A stretch of DNA of 64,000 nt from Phocoena phocoena (lineage: Eukaryota > Chordata > Mammalia > Artiodactyla > Phocoenidae). Below, piece by piece: positions 54,591-64,000 of this stretch. Both the position numbers and the translations under genes were made by a program. The notes under the pieces are model-generated. The model saw only the letters and a program-made list of their open reading frames with translations. It had not been told where the DNA came from and ran no database searches. Location: positions 94,270,894-94,334,893 of the forward strand of contig NC_089228.1 in NCBI RefSeq assembly GCF_963924675.1, written 5' to 3'. The number at the start of each line of letters is the position of its first letter. Position 1 is the first letter of the stretch.

Positions 54591-55480
54591 CTAGAGAAGT
54601 TCATTTAGCATTTGTTGTAAAGCTGGTTTGGTGGTGCTGAATTCTCTTAGCTTTTGCTTATCTGTAAAAGTTTTAATTTCTCTGTTGAATCTGAATGAGA
54701 TCCTTGCTGGGTAGACTAATCTTGGTTGTAGGTTTTTCCCTTTCATCATTTTAAATATGTCCTGCCAGTCCCTTCTGGCTTGCAGAGTTTCTGCTGAAAG
54801 ATCAGCTGTTAACTTTATGGGGATTCCCTTGTGTGTTATTTGTTGCTTTTCCCTTGCTGCTTTTAATATTTTTTCTTTGTATTTAATTTTTGATAGTTTG
54901 ATTAATATGTGTCTTGGCGTGTTTCTCCTTGGATTTATCCTGTATGGGACTCTCTGCACTTCCTGGGCTTGGTTGACTATTTCCTTTCCCATATTAAGGA
55001 AGTTTTCAACTATAATCTCTTCAAATATTTTCTCAGTCCCTTTCTTCTTCTTTTTCTTCTGGGACCCCTATAGTTGAATGTTGGTGCATTTAATGTTGTC
55101 CCAGAGGTCTCTGAGACTGTCCTCAATTCTTTTCATTCTTTTTTCTTTATTCTACTCTGCAATAGTTATTTCCACTATTTTATCTTCCACGTCACTTATC
55201 TGTTCTTCTGCCTCAGTTATTCTGCTATTGACTCCTTCTAGAGAATTTTAAATTTCATTTATTGTGTTGTTCATCATTGCTTATTTGCTGTTTAGTTCTT
55301 CTAGGTCTGTGTTAAATGTTTCTTGCATTTTGTCCATTGTATTTACAAGATTTTCGATCATGTTTACTATCATTACTCTGAATTCTTTTTCAGGTAGGCT
55401 GCCTATTTCCTCTTCATTTGTTTGGTCTGGTGGGTTTTTACCTTGCTCCTTCATCTGCTGCATATTCTCTGTCTTCCCAT
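54591..55480 (-). pseudogene. L1 ORF1 (RNA-binding chaperone), disabled
   Basis: The likely original ATG is at 55480-55478, but the frame from it stops after nine codons. A one-base loss relative to the usual start region is likely. The body frame is open from MQQMKEQGKNPP (55463) and stops at 55281, where a Gln codon appears to have become TAA. Further stops lie in the middle third. The C-terminal third (54591-54992) is intact: RINPRRNTPRHILIKL, LTADLSAETLQARRDWQ and TKPALQQMLNELL. ORF1p forms trimers through a coiled coil and packages L1 RNA. This copy could not make it. Confidence 0.92.
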
Positions 55481-56176
55481 TTTGCTGAACTTACTGTGTT
55501 TGGGGTCTCCTTTTCTCTGGCTGCAGGTTCATAGTTCCGCTTGTCTTTGGTGTCTGCACCCATTGGGTAGGTTGGTTCAGTGGCTTGTATAGGCTTCCCG
55601 GTGGAGGGGACTAGTGCTTATGTTCTGGTGGATGAGGCTGGATCTTGTCTTTTTGGTGGACAGGACCACATCTGGTGGTGTGTTTTGGGGTGTCTGTGAA
55701 CTTATTATGATTTAGGCAGCCTACCTGCTAATGCGTGGGGCTGTGTTCCTGTCTTGCTAGTTGTTTGGCATGGGCTCTCCAGCCCTGGAGCTTGCTGGTC
55801 GTTGAGTGGAGCTGGGTCTTAGCGTTGAGACGGAGATCTCTGGGATTGCTCTTGCCGATTGACATTACGTGAGGACAGGAGGTCTCTGGAGGTCCAGTGT
55901 CCTGAACTCGGCTCTCCCACCTCAGAGACTCAGGCCTGACACTTGGCCGGAGCACTAAGACCCTGTCAGCCACACAGCGTAGGCAACTGTGGTAAAAATC
56001 TGACTGGTGTCTTGGATTTTTCTTTGCTGGGTGATTTATCAGAGCCAGGTTCCCTTTGTCAGAAACACAGCAAGCCAAAACACTGAGACATCCGAGGTTT
56101 GCAGCAAAGACACGGCTTTTTCACAAGGCAGCCAAGGAGAAGACAGGAGAACAAATCTCAAATCTCAGGAACTATT

Positions 56177-56190
56177 TTGGGAAGTAGGAA
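56177..56190. repeat. L1 target-site duplication, right copy
   Basis: Exact second copy of 'ttgggaagtaggaa', immediately beyond the 5' end of the L1. Confidence 0.9.
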
Positions 56191-56274
56191 TTAATGGCAT
56201 CTACTGGGGTGGGGTGGTAGCAGTTAACTTAATGGGACTTACACAGTTAGGGGCAGACATTTCTTAGACACCAT

Positions 56275-56395
56275 TTAGTTCAAAGCCCTTATTTTATCCA
56301 GTGAGGTTCAGAGGATAAGGTAATATGTTGATTAGGGATGGAGATGAGACTCAAATCCAGGTCTGCTGGCTCCCAGGTCAGGGACCACTGCTCTG
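56275..56395 (-). mobile_element. MIR SINE, reverse orientation
   Basis: 'ttattttatccagtgaggttcagaggataagg' and 'gagactcaaatccaggtctgctggctcccaggtcagggaccactgctctgc' are the antisense MIR core and head. Confidence 0.65.
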
Positions 56396-56814
56396 CAGGA
56401 TGCTCCCTGAATCCCCGAGGATGCCTCACTGTTCTGCATCCACCTGGGAGGATGGAGTTGCTGTGGCACACTTGGGCCAGACCTTCTGAAATTCCTGACC
56501 AATTGGGTGATGAGGTTGGTTCCAATGCCCTTGGTCTGTTTAGAGGAGCAGAGTCAGTGCAGAGGGAAGCCTGGTGTGGTTAAAGGTCATCTAGGGTAAC
56601 CCCAGGTCATTGCACAATGAGCAAAGCACTCCTGGAATGGGAGTTACAGAGCTGGTGCCATTCCTCAGACTCTAAAGTATTTTGCTGACCCAGGATTATT
56701 CACCTTCCCATCAACAATTTCCTACTCTTGCCAAAGGAAATAGTAAATGCTTCCACTGAAAAGCCACAGAGTAGGAACTGACCTAAAAACTTGTAGTTTC
56801 TGAGCAGAAATGTG
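56396..56814. other. No gene or confident repeat recognised
   Basis: Near 56582, 'aaaggtcatctagggtaacccc' recalls a phrase found in several old mammalian SINEs, but the flanks do not support a call. Confidence 0.4.
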
Positions 56815-56965
56815 CCAGACCACAGGAACACAAGTAACCTATTGGTTACTGCCCAGGATCTATGCCAATGTTATTACACTCGTTGTACAGATGGGGAAAC
56901 CTAAGTGGAAAGATGGATGATTTCCAAAGATTCATCCAAAGGCAATAATAAAAGTCACAGTTTAA
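56815..56965 (-). mobile_element. MIR-like fragment, reverse orientation
   Basis: 'atctatgccaatgttattacactcgttgtacagatggggaaacctaagtgg' and 'caaagattcatccaaagg' match the antisense MIR core. Confidence 0.55.
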
Positions 56966-57107
56966 TATTTGTTACGCTTATTCCTAGATCTTCCTCCTGC
57001 TGATTACTTCATATTTCCATGGACTGAGGTTTAGCTGGGGTCTGGTGGACCTCAACTCCAGCCACTTATATAACTTTTTGAGGCATCCAGTGTAAAAAAA
57101 AAAAAAA
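56966..57107. other. Short spacer ending in A14
   Basis: An A14 run (57094-57107) lies just before the CHR SINE. It may be part of the A-rich target or its duplication. Confidence 0.45.
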
Positions 57108-57345
57108 GGGGCTTCCCTGGTGGCGCAGTGGTTGGGAGTCCGCCTGCCGATGCAGGGGACGCGGGTTCGTGCCCCGGTCCAGGAGGGTCCTACATGCCAT
57201 GGAGCGGCTGGGCCCGTGAGCCATGGCCGCTCGGCCTGAGCGTCCGGAGCCTGTGCTCCGCAACGGGAGAGGCCGCAACGGGAGAGGCCACAACAGTGAG
57301 AGGCCCGCGTACCGCAAAAAATAAATAAATTAAAAAAATAAATGA
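57108..57345 (+). mobile_element. CHR-type SINE with internal 15-bp duplication
   Basis: Full-length copy from 'ggggcttccctggtggcgcag' to 'gtaccgcaaaaaataaataaatt'. A box and B box ('ggttcgtgccc') are present. Unusually, 'gcaacgggagaggcc' occurs twice in tandem (57260-57274 and 57275-57289). The other three copies have it once. The tail is A-rich with (AAAT)n, and no clean target duplication is visible. Confidence 0.93.
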
Positions 57346-57390
57346 AGGTATAGTAAAATGGTTGTAATGTAGTTTATATGTTTGAATTTT

Positions 57391-57597
57391 GGGGATGGCA
57401 AACTATGGCTTGCAGGCCAGGTCTGGCCTGTAGCCTGTTTTTGAACAGCCTGTGAGCTAAGAATGGAATTTACATTTTAAAAGGGTCATTTAAAAAAAAA
57501 AAAACCAAAACAAAGAATATGCCGCAAAGACTGTATGTGCCGAGAAAGCCTAAAATGTTTACTAACTGGCCCTACAGAAAAAGTTTGCTGCCCCCTG
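57391..57597 (-). mobile_element. hAT-Charlie-type non-autonomous element
   Basis: 'ggggatggcaaactatggcttgcagg', 'gtctggcctgtagcctgtttttgaac' and 'gcctaaaatgtttactaactggccctacagaaaaagtttgctgcc' are the ends and body of an old hAT family whose consensus reads 'ggcaaactacggcccgcggg'. I am not sure of the subfamily name or the reference orientation. Confidence 0.7.
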
Positions 57598-58334
57598 ATA
57601 AAAAATGAATGCTCTTAGCCCCCAAAGCCAATGATGTGCACGTGCATTAAAAACAAGGTAATCGTGGGATTTATTAAAACTGTTCCCTTGTGGTACATTA
57701 AAAGTAGTGTGTCCTTGTAATGAGATCTAAATTCCAGGTTGTTGGACCACTGCTGCTTATTCCGGTCATGTTGGTTAATCTCATTATATTCGTTTGGACA
57801 TAAGGCCAAAAGTGAACCTTGGAGGCCTTTGTGACCCTGAGGCTTGGCCATGTGGTCCTCATGACCTCTGGTCCAGGGTAACATGTTCTGGGCTTCATTT
57901 GAACTGGAGAGGAGAAGCACCCAGGTATCCTCTGTGCAAGGATTTGGCATCTTAGTTTGCCTGCCTTGCGTTAGGAAGCTCATCCATCTGTGGGGCAAGG
58001 GTCCTCCCTTAGTCCTGGGACAGCTGAGCCGTGGAGGGCAGGACATGTGCCACAAATGGACACCCGAGTCCCTGACCAGCATGTGTACCCGAAGCTTCAC
58101 GATGTCTGTTGTGAATTAACTGGAGGGCTGTGTCACTGCAGACAGGGAGAGCTGTGCTTCTGAACCACCAAGCCTGCCAGGCAGAGGCTCCCCGTGTGTG
58201 CTGGCACCTCCCCTCGGAGTTGGGCGGTGAGCTAACACCTCACGACAACCAGCAGCTGGCTGGGAGGAGCTGGGCTGCCGGGTCCGGCAGGGTGCACACC
58301 TCGCTCTCCTGCTCTAGGAGCTAGAAAGGCAGAG
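57598..58334. other. No gene or repeat recognised
   Basis: A 161-codon minus-strand frame (57615-58100) overlaps a 78-codon plus-strand frame. Neither has a domain or splice signals. Confidence 0.45.
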
Positions 58335-58525
58335 CAGTGGAGGCAAAAGAATGTAGGTGGTGAAGTCACACTGAACGAGGTTCAAATCCTGCCTCTGCCA
58401 TGAACTCTTCCTGCAACTTTGGACAAATGACTTCACGTCTCGCACCTTCAGTTTCCTCATTTGTAAAATGAGGTAATAATAGTCCTGCCTTATGGGTTAT
58501 TGGGAGGCTGAAAAGGGGTATTGGA
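58335..58525 (+). mobile_element. MIR SINE, nearly complete
   Basis: 'tgaacgaggttcaaatcctgcctctgcc', 'caactttggacaaatgacttc', 'cttcagtttcctcatttgtaaaatgagg' and 'gcctt' + 'atgggttattgggaggctg' give head, core and tail in order. Confidence 0.87.
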
Positions 58526-58827
58526 TGCAAAGAAATCAGATAAGAAGGCGAAAAAGAGCACAGCAGTCATTGGGGCCTTTATTATATTCTATGCTTTGAG
58601 CACTGGGCTTATTTCTGCATCGGTGCTTCACCTTAAGGTCAGAGGGTAGTATCCGGTGAGGAAGAGCGGGGAGGGGAGTGGTGAGATTGTGCTTTGCAGT
58701 ACAGAAATGGCGCAGAAAACATTTTGGAGGGAGAAATTGTTAGCAAATCAGAAGAATCAGGGAGAAATGGCCAGCAGGTACCTCAGCAATCCCACGGTCC
58801 AGCCATCCTTAGACTTTTACCAGGGAA
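58526..58827. other. No gene or repeat recognised
   Basis: Short unique spacer between two MIRs. Confidence 0.4.
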
Positions 58828-59000
58828 TGGTGCTCAGAGGTTGTCTCCTGAGGCAGACAGCCCTGGCTCAAACCCCAGCTCTGTTACTTTCTGACTGTGA
58901 CTGGGCAAGAGGTTGGATTCTCTAAGCCTCAACTTCCTTGTTTGTAAATAGGAATAATTATAACAGTACCAACCCACAAGGTTGTTGTGAACATTCATTG
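58828..59000 (+). mobile_element. MIR SINE
   Basis: 'ggcagacagccctggctcaaaccccagctctgttactttctgactgtgactgggcaag' and 'cctcaacttccttgtttgtaaataggaataattataacagtacc' followed by 'cacaaggttgttgtgaac' are clear MIR segments. Confidence 0.87.
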
Positions 59001-60975
59001 TTGGCCTCAAGGCCACCATATGTGCCTCCATAATAGTGACCACTCCACATGCAGACCAGGTGTGACTATGAAAGGGGGACCAGGTGATGGGTCTCCTCTG
59101 GTGTCCCTCATGATCTGGGTCTCCACTTAGTGGTGTCATATGGAGGTCCGAACAAAGTATTTCTCTACACAGCCAACAGACCTGCGGAGATCGAGTTCCA
59201 TTAAAGGATGTGTACATCAACTCAGAGCCTTCTAGCCTATGTCACTAAAGTCAAATCCATGCAATCAATTTCCTGTTTCTCTTACAGGGTTAATTTCCCT
59301 TGCCTTTGATTGGGCAGAAGTCCGTTTTGAAAACAACCCTTGTAATAGGTGTTTCAAAACACCTGAGCTTCGGTATGAGCCTATTAAATTCTAACAGCTC
59401 TGCTGGCAGGTAAAGCACATTTATAGACTTAAAAAAAAATAACCACGTTGTTTGCCTTTCAGACTGCTGGGGCAGTTCTGGAGCAACTTTGTGCTTAAGG
59501 TCATGGAATTTTGAGGGATGGACTTTGTTTCTCCAATTCGCTCTCCTCACATTGCCCTTCTATGTAGTAGTATAAATTGCAGGATTGTTTATTAGCCTCT
59601 AGCTGAAACTGGTCTTGCTAGAAATCCATGGCTCCTCTTCAACCAAATATATCCACTTTTTACTTGTCAATACCTCAAAGGGATTATGCTACCTCTGGGC
59701 TTTTTCTATTCTAACTTTCTCCAAATGTTTGAATGTCCAAAAGCTGCTGTTAAAAAAAAAGAAAAAAAAAAATCAACTCTACAGGGTGGGATTCTGGCAC
59801 CACGTAAAGCTATTTGATTGTGTAAATAAAAATCCCGGGCCTAGAAGTTTTTGCTGAGGGAGAAAGATCTAGAATAGAAGAGAGGTTGAAGCAAGGTCTA
59901 GCTTTCTGAGAGACAGAGGAAAAGAAGCACAGAATACATTGAGACTTTAAAAAGTACCTGCAGGGAAGTCTAGGTTCGATGGAGGAGGGAAGGAAGGGAT
60001 ACCTATTGGCTGTCAGTGCTCAGGGTAATCTACAATATTTAGCAGGAAGATCCTCTGGGGTAAAGTATTTGGGAACCAATGCATTCCAGAGCCAGAGGGA
60101 GTGGCAGCAATGACGTGAGAAATGGGAAATGTTGGGGCTTAGGGAACTTCATCCTACAAGACTTAAATGGTTTCAGCTCCTACATTGACCTGTGGTTTTG
60201 AGATCACGAGGCAGCGAGGAATAGATCGCCTGAATACCAGCTGAGGTTTTCAACATGGTGCAGTCATAAAATGATGTCAGGATGTCAGAAAATGTGTTTA
60301 GACTAGATTCTGTTTTACTTTGTGGGAATTCAGTTCAAAGAATCAGTAATTTTTTCATATGGCTAATGTCATTGATTTACAAAGAATTCTTCTCCCAGGC
60401 AAACATAAAAAGACATAAAACCCCATAATTAAATGCCTGCTCTGGCCACAAAGTCAGACTGTCTTAAGCCATCCCTTTCATGCACATAAAAAGACGCATC
60501 TCTCGGCATCCACTGAAAACTTGTGAAGCAGATTTTTTCCCCCTTTATCCCTTGTTGGAACTCCTGTCAAACCAGGCTCCATCTCAGAAAATAAGCAGCA
60601 GTGGAAGAAATTTCGAGTCAGCTTGTTTTGATTTGGAAGTGTCTTCAACTGATTCGTAAAGTAAGCTCATAAACTCTGTTCTTCTTTCACCCAGGTCAGG
60701 TGTGTCCAGAAGAAACTAAAAGTGTAACATGTCCAGTACAAGTGAATGGCAAGGTGGAGGGGGGGAGTTCTTTCCAAGCTACAACCGTTGTCACCTTCGT
60801 GTATGTGACTCTGAGAGTTAAAATGTTCCAGCTCTGTGAGATGAGATGGAGCCAGTGTAGCTGCCTGAATGTGCTCTTCTAGGTCATAGAGGGGCAAGCT
60901 CTTGGATTGCAGAAAGTGCCGACACTGTATTTTCCCCAGCCCCAGCAAGCTCGTTCTTCAGTTATCAAATCTGGT
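59001..60975. other. No gene or confident repeat recognised
   Basis: Mostly AT-rich unique sequence. An A-rich run (A9 G A10) lies at 59752-59771. Frames of 60-128 codons occur without domains. Confidence 0.45.
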
Positions 60976-61675
60976 TGTGGTAGACTGAATAATGGCCCCC
61001 AAAGATAGCTACATTCTAACCCCCAGAACCTGTGAATATTATCTTACATGGAAAAAGAAATTTTGAAGATGTGATTCCACTTAGGACCTTGAGATGGGGA
61101 GATTACCCTGGATTGTCTGAGTTGGCCTCAAAAGTACAGTCATCTTTTCGGTATCCCTGAGGGACTGGTTCTAGGACCCATCTTGGATTCCCAAATCCAC
61201 AGGTGCCCAAGTCCCGTAGTTGGCCCCCTGTATCTGTGGTTCCACATCGTGTCTTCAACCAACCTCTTATCGTTAGTACTGTAGTATTTATGGGAGAAAA
61301 ATGTGTGTATAAGTGGACCCACTCAGTTCAAGTCTGTGTTGTTCAAGGGTCAACAGAAATCACAAGTGTCCTTATAAGAGTGAGGCAGAGACATTTGACT
61401 GCCAGAGAGGAGAAGTCAATGTGAAGATGGTGTCAGAGATTGGGGTGATGTGGCCACAAGCAAAGAAATGCTGGCAGCCAAAGGGAGCTGGAAGAGACAG
61501 GAACAGATTCTCCCCTGGAGCCTCCAGAAGGATCTAGCCCTGACCATACCTTCACTTTAGCCCCACAAGATTCCTTTTAGGCTTCTGGCCCCCAGAACTC
61601 TAAGAGAATGAATTTCTGTTGTTTTAAGTCATTAAGTTTGTGGTAGTTTGTTACAGCAGTAATAGGACACTAATA
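60976..61675 (+). mobile_element. MLT1 LTR split by a Tigger element
   Basis: Left part to 61136: 'tgtggtagactgaataatggccccc', 'attctaacccccagaacctgtgaat', 'gagattaccctggattg'. Right part from about 61357: 'tgtccttataagagtgaggcagagac', 'gttttaagtcattaagtttgtggtag', end 'aataggacactaata'. The two parts join into one LTR when the insert is removed. Confidence 0.9.
61137..61356 (-). mobile_element. Tigger-family (MER2-group) element inside MLT1
   Basis: It starts after a TA with 'cagtcatcttttcggtatcc' and ends 'gtgttgttcaagggtcaac'. The interior keeps 'ggttctaggacccatcttgg', 'ggccccctgtatctgtggttcc' and 'cagtactgtagtattt'-like segments (actual 'gtactgtagtatttatggg'). It is internally deleted with no transposase. 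The two ends resemble different Tigger subfamilies, so the family is given only at group level. Confidence 0.78.
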
Positions 61676-63324
61676 TACTGTTCTTGTCACATTTGCTGAA
61701 GAGTGAGGGAGCAGGGCTTTCTGGTTCTCATCTGGCTGCTCTTGGCACACAAAGAGCTGCCTGCCTCACGTAGAACACTGGCAGCGTCATCTTAGGGAGA
61801 TAAACCCACGTGTTCCCAATCTGTACATTCTGGCCATTTCTCAGAGCAGAGCTGTGTTGAGAGGAACAGCAGAACAGAGAGGAGGATGGCTCTCCCAATA
61901 GAATAAATGAGTGTGCTCTGATCTTCTCATGCTGGCCCAGGTAAAAGGTTAAGCTGTTTAAGCATATCTTAGAAACAAATCTAATTTTAAAACTAATATT
62001 ATCTGGGAATTCTTCCAAAATACAAAGCAAAAATGCCCCAAAATGTTTGGGACAGTCTGCCAGTAGGTTTTAGAGTCTCCTGCATTTGAAGATGTTTCAT
62101 AAACCCTGCTGACTTGTCTAGGGAGGTACTTGATTTTTCTTGGAGTGTCTGAGCTTTGGTGAGGTAAGGAGCTGCCATGGGAGTTGCATGGAGCCTCTCT
62201 TTTTGTTTTCTTTCAGTCACCTTTTGCTTTTTCTCCAGTTCCACACTCACACCTCAATATCCCATAAAACCTCCTGGCTCTGTGTTTCGTTCACTGCAAG
62301 GCTGTGTGATTAGCTGACTGAATCAACTAATCCGTGTACTTGACTCAAGACTACTTTTCCCTCTTCCCATCCTGGCAAGTCTTTCTCATCAGGTTGACCA
62401 TGCGCTTTTAACACCCGCCTCTCAGCAACGGTCTTATCCTTTTGTCTTGACAGGGTCATTGAATTTCAGAGTCAGAAAGGACCTTTATTTAAGCACATCA
62501 ATTCCAGCTCCAGTGAAATAGTTAACTCGGGGCTCAAACAGTCTGGAGAAGGAGTCATGAGGCCCGGGGGCCCACAGCGGTAAGGCTCACCCCAGGCCAT
62601 GCTGAGACACGTGGCATGTGGGGTACCGTTTGCGAAGCGCTGGCAGGATTGGGAGGTTGACGGAGTGAGTGGAAGCAAGCAGTTGGGACCTTCGTTTTTG
62701 GAACAAGTTTTCTGTGACAGACACTCTAGTGTCCCTTTCTCTTTGTTCCTGCAGAGGAAGTACCTGTCCTGACCTGCCTTCTCTGGCTTGTGCTGGGCAC
62801 ATCTTTGGTTGGGTTTTGCTAAACCTGGGACACATGGGAAAACTGGATGCCCAAAGTACTTGGGCAAAGGCACCTAAATTGCAACAACACTTCACTGAGT
62901 TGCTGGGCAGTCTGGGAAAAGAACGAGCATCAGGCGAACCAGAAAAGTCCATTTAACCAACTTAGAAGATGGACATCTTTGATGACAGCATTAACCTTCT
63001 CCAGCCTGGCTGTCATTTCCAGATGACAGCTGCGTGCCTGCATTTCCAAGAAGTCTTTCATCTCTAAGAGAAGAAGGGGAAGCAGGGGTCGCATCTAATA
63101 TATTAAAAGCAGAAAGGAAACCTTTAAGCAATTTGGTACCCTTTGGCCTGTGGATTTTTCCTTCCACTGAGGTGGTGCGTATTTTAAAGGCCTAACCTAG
63201 GAGGTGTTTTGAAAGGCCAGGTTAAAAAAAAACAAGCTTAGATTTGCCTTTAGAATGTCAGAAACTGCCTGCCCTGGTGATTGGGCAGAGGATAAATTCT
63301 TTTGGGAGCTGGGCCCTGAATCAT
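61676..63324. other. No gene or confident repeat recognised
   Basis: 62457-62510 ('tgaatttcagagtcagaaaggacc') resembles the start of an old SINE phrase but breaks off. A 133-codon minus-strand frame (62472-62873) overlaps 121- and 95-codon frames, all without domains. Confidence 0.45.
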
Positions 63325-63620
63325 TTAGGATTCTTTTGGTTGCAAGTGACAGAAAGCCAAATTTGTATTTCCTTTATTACCAGAAAAACAAAAAACAAAA
63401 AAACAAAAAAAAAACCAGGTGTGTGTCTCAGGTATCCAAACAGTCTTGTTACAGATATGCCCTTTAGCACAGGTCAAGACAGGCTCCATCATGTCATTGA
63501 GGGTCTAGTTGGTCACTCTCTCTGCCTTTGGGTGGGCTTGATTTTCATTCATTCTCTCCCTTACTGCTTGCAAGAGCGCTGCCAGCAACTGGAAGATACA
63601 CACTTGTAGGTTCAAATACA
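63325..63620. mobile_element. Ancient interspersed repeat, family not named (copy B)
   Basis: 'ttaggattcttttggttgcaagtgacagaaagccaaat' is the start of the repeat family whose later part is seen at 19895-20345. An A-rich insert 'aacaaaaaacaaaaaaac' (about 63385-63415) sits where the family has an A-rich patch. Confidence 0.5.
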
Positions 63621-63744
63621 GTCACCGTGAGAAGCTACTTTCCTGACTAATAACAAAAGTTTGGGAATTGGATCCCCTTGGTCCTAATTGGCCTAATGTG
63701 TCATCCCTGAGACAATTGCTGTGAAGGGGGTGTTGACCCCAGCC
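63621..63744. other. Short spacer
   Basis: Nothing recognised. Confidence 0.4.
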
Positions 63745-63903
63745 CCTCACAGTTTAACGTGCCTATGAATCACCTGGGAATTTTGTTAAAAGGCGGAGGC
63801 TGACTCAGAAGGTCTCAGGTGAGAACCTGAGATTCTGCATTTTTAATAAGCTCCCAGGTGATGCTGAAACTGCCGATCCAAGGACCATACTTGGAGTAGC
63901 AAG
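63745..63903 (+). mobile_element. MER5A-type hAT-Charlie element
   Basis: 'cagtttaacgtgcctatgaatcacctgggaattttgttaaaa', 'gctgactcagaaggtctcagg', 'gattctgcatttttaataagctcccaggtgatgctgaaactgc' and 'aaggaccatacttggagtagc' are MER5A in forward order. Confidence 0.88.
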
Positions 63904-64000
63904 GATACAGACTAGGCTTGTTGGCTTAATCTGGGTGGTGGTTTCCATTCATGTAGCCTGAGGATAGACTCGGGTTCAACTGAGGACAAGAGCTCAGAGT

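Larger units (their letters stand above)
50359..56176 (-). mobile_element. Nearly full-length L1 (LINE-1), dead copy
   Basis: About 5.8 kb on the minus strand between perfect 14-bp target duplications. In element sense: a 5' region of about 700 bases (56176 to about 55481), ORF1 remains (55480-54591), a spacer of about 60 bases, ORF2 remains (54529-50749), a 3' UTR of about 390 bases and a poly(A) tail. L1 copies itself by reverse transcription primed at a nicked target, and its enzymes also mobilise the CHR SINEs nearby. Both frames carry stops and ORF2 carries frameshifts, so this copy cannot move on its own. The exact duplication and full length suggest a lineage-specific rather than pan-mammalian insertion. 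The subfamily (cetartiodactyl L1) is inferred. Confidence 0.96.

Noticed and set aside
1..64000. CRISPR array, operon, phage or prokaryotic system
   Set aside because: Repeat content (MIR, L2, L1, MLT1, CHR SINE), long non-coding stretches and lack of dense genes show a mammalian nuclear genome. No regularly spaced identical repeats were seen.

Overview
The window is mammalian nuclear DNA, most likely from a cetacean (whale or dolphin). The main evidence is four copies of the CHR-type tRNA-derived SINE (8141, 30919, 35751 and 57108). In the form seen here, beginning GGCTTCCCTGGTGGCGCAG and ending GTACCGC plus poly(A), this SINE is typical of Cetacea and close relatives. No Bov-tA or Bov-B (ruminant), PRE1 (pig) or Alu (primate) copy was seen. 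The older background (MIR, L2, MLT1, MLT2, MER5, MER20, Tigger1, L1M) is shared by all placental mammals. All repeat names are my own recognition from memory, not a library search.

There is no confident host protein-coding gene, RNA gene, CRISPR array or operon here. The six-frame open frames are short, and most are antisense or repeat-derived. The best gene-like signal is on the minus strand at 21818-22039: a pyrimidine tract and CAG, an 84-base leader with an in-frame stop, then ATG and 46 open codons ending exactly at a GAG|GTAAGC donor. I do not recognise the protein. A weaker 86-base exon candidate lies at 33460-33545 on the same strand. The window therefore reads as intergenic or intronic DNA.

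Layout. 1-6440: sparse, with MIR fragments, one mariner hairpin inside a MIR, and a diverged unnamed repeat. 6449-8351: a Tigger element, a long old LINE-like repeat interrupted by MER20, and a CHR SINE. 10.1-12.9 kb: MER5, then L2 interrupted by an MLT1 LTR. 14.4-18.7 kb: MLT1, a MIR split by L1M, an intact MIR, Tigger1 and MER20. 19.5-23.7 kb: L2, two MLT1 LTRs on opposite strands and the candidate exon. 25.9-36.9 kb: MIR and L2 fragments, two CHR SINEs, an ERVL (MLT2) LTR inside a MIR, and an AT-rich segment at 32.0-32.7 kb that looks like an enhancer. 36.9-42.8 kb: mostly unique, GC-richer, with antisense L1M tails. 42.8-49.0 kb: L1M tails, MLT1, L2, MER5, MLT1 and MIR. 50359-56176: a nearly full-length, dead L1 on the minus strand with a 14-bp target-site duplication. 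56.2-64.0 kb: MIRs, a CHR SINE, a hAT element, an MLT1 split by a Tigger element, and MER5.

Biologically the window is a layered record of transposition plus several unique AT-rich blocks that resemble conserved regulatory DNA. I found no new multi-gene system. The items most worth testing are the minus-strand exon, the 32 kb enhancer-like block, and the clean nested insertions.
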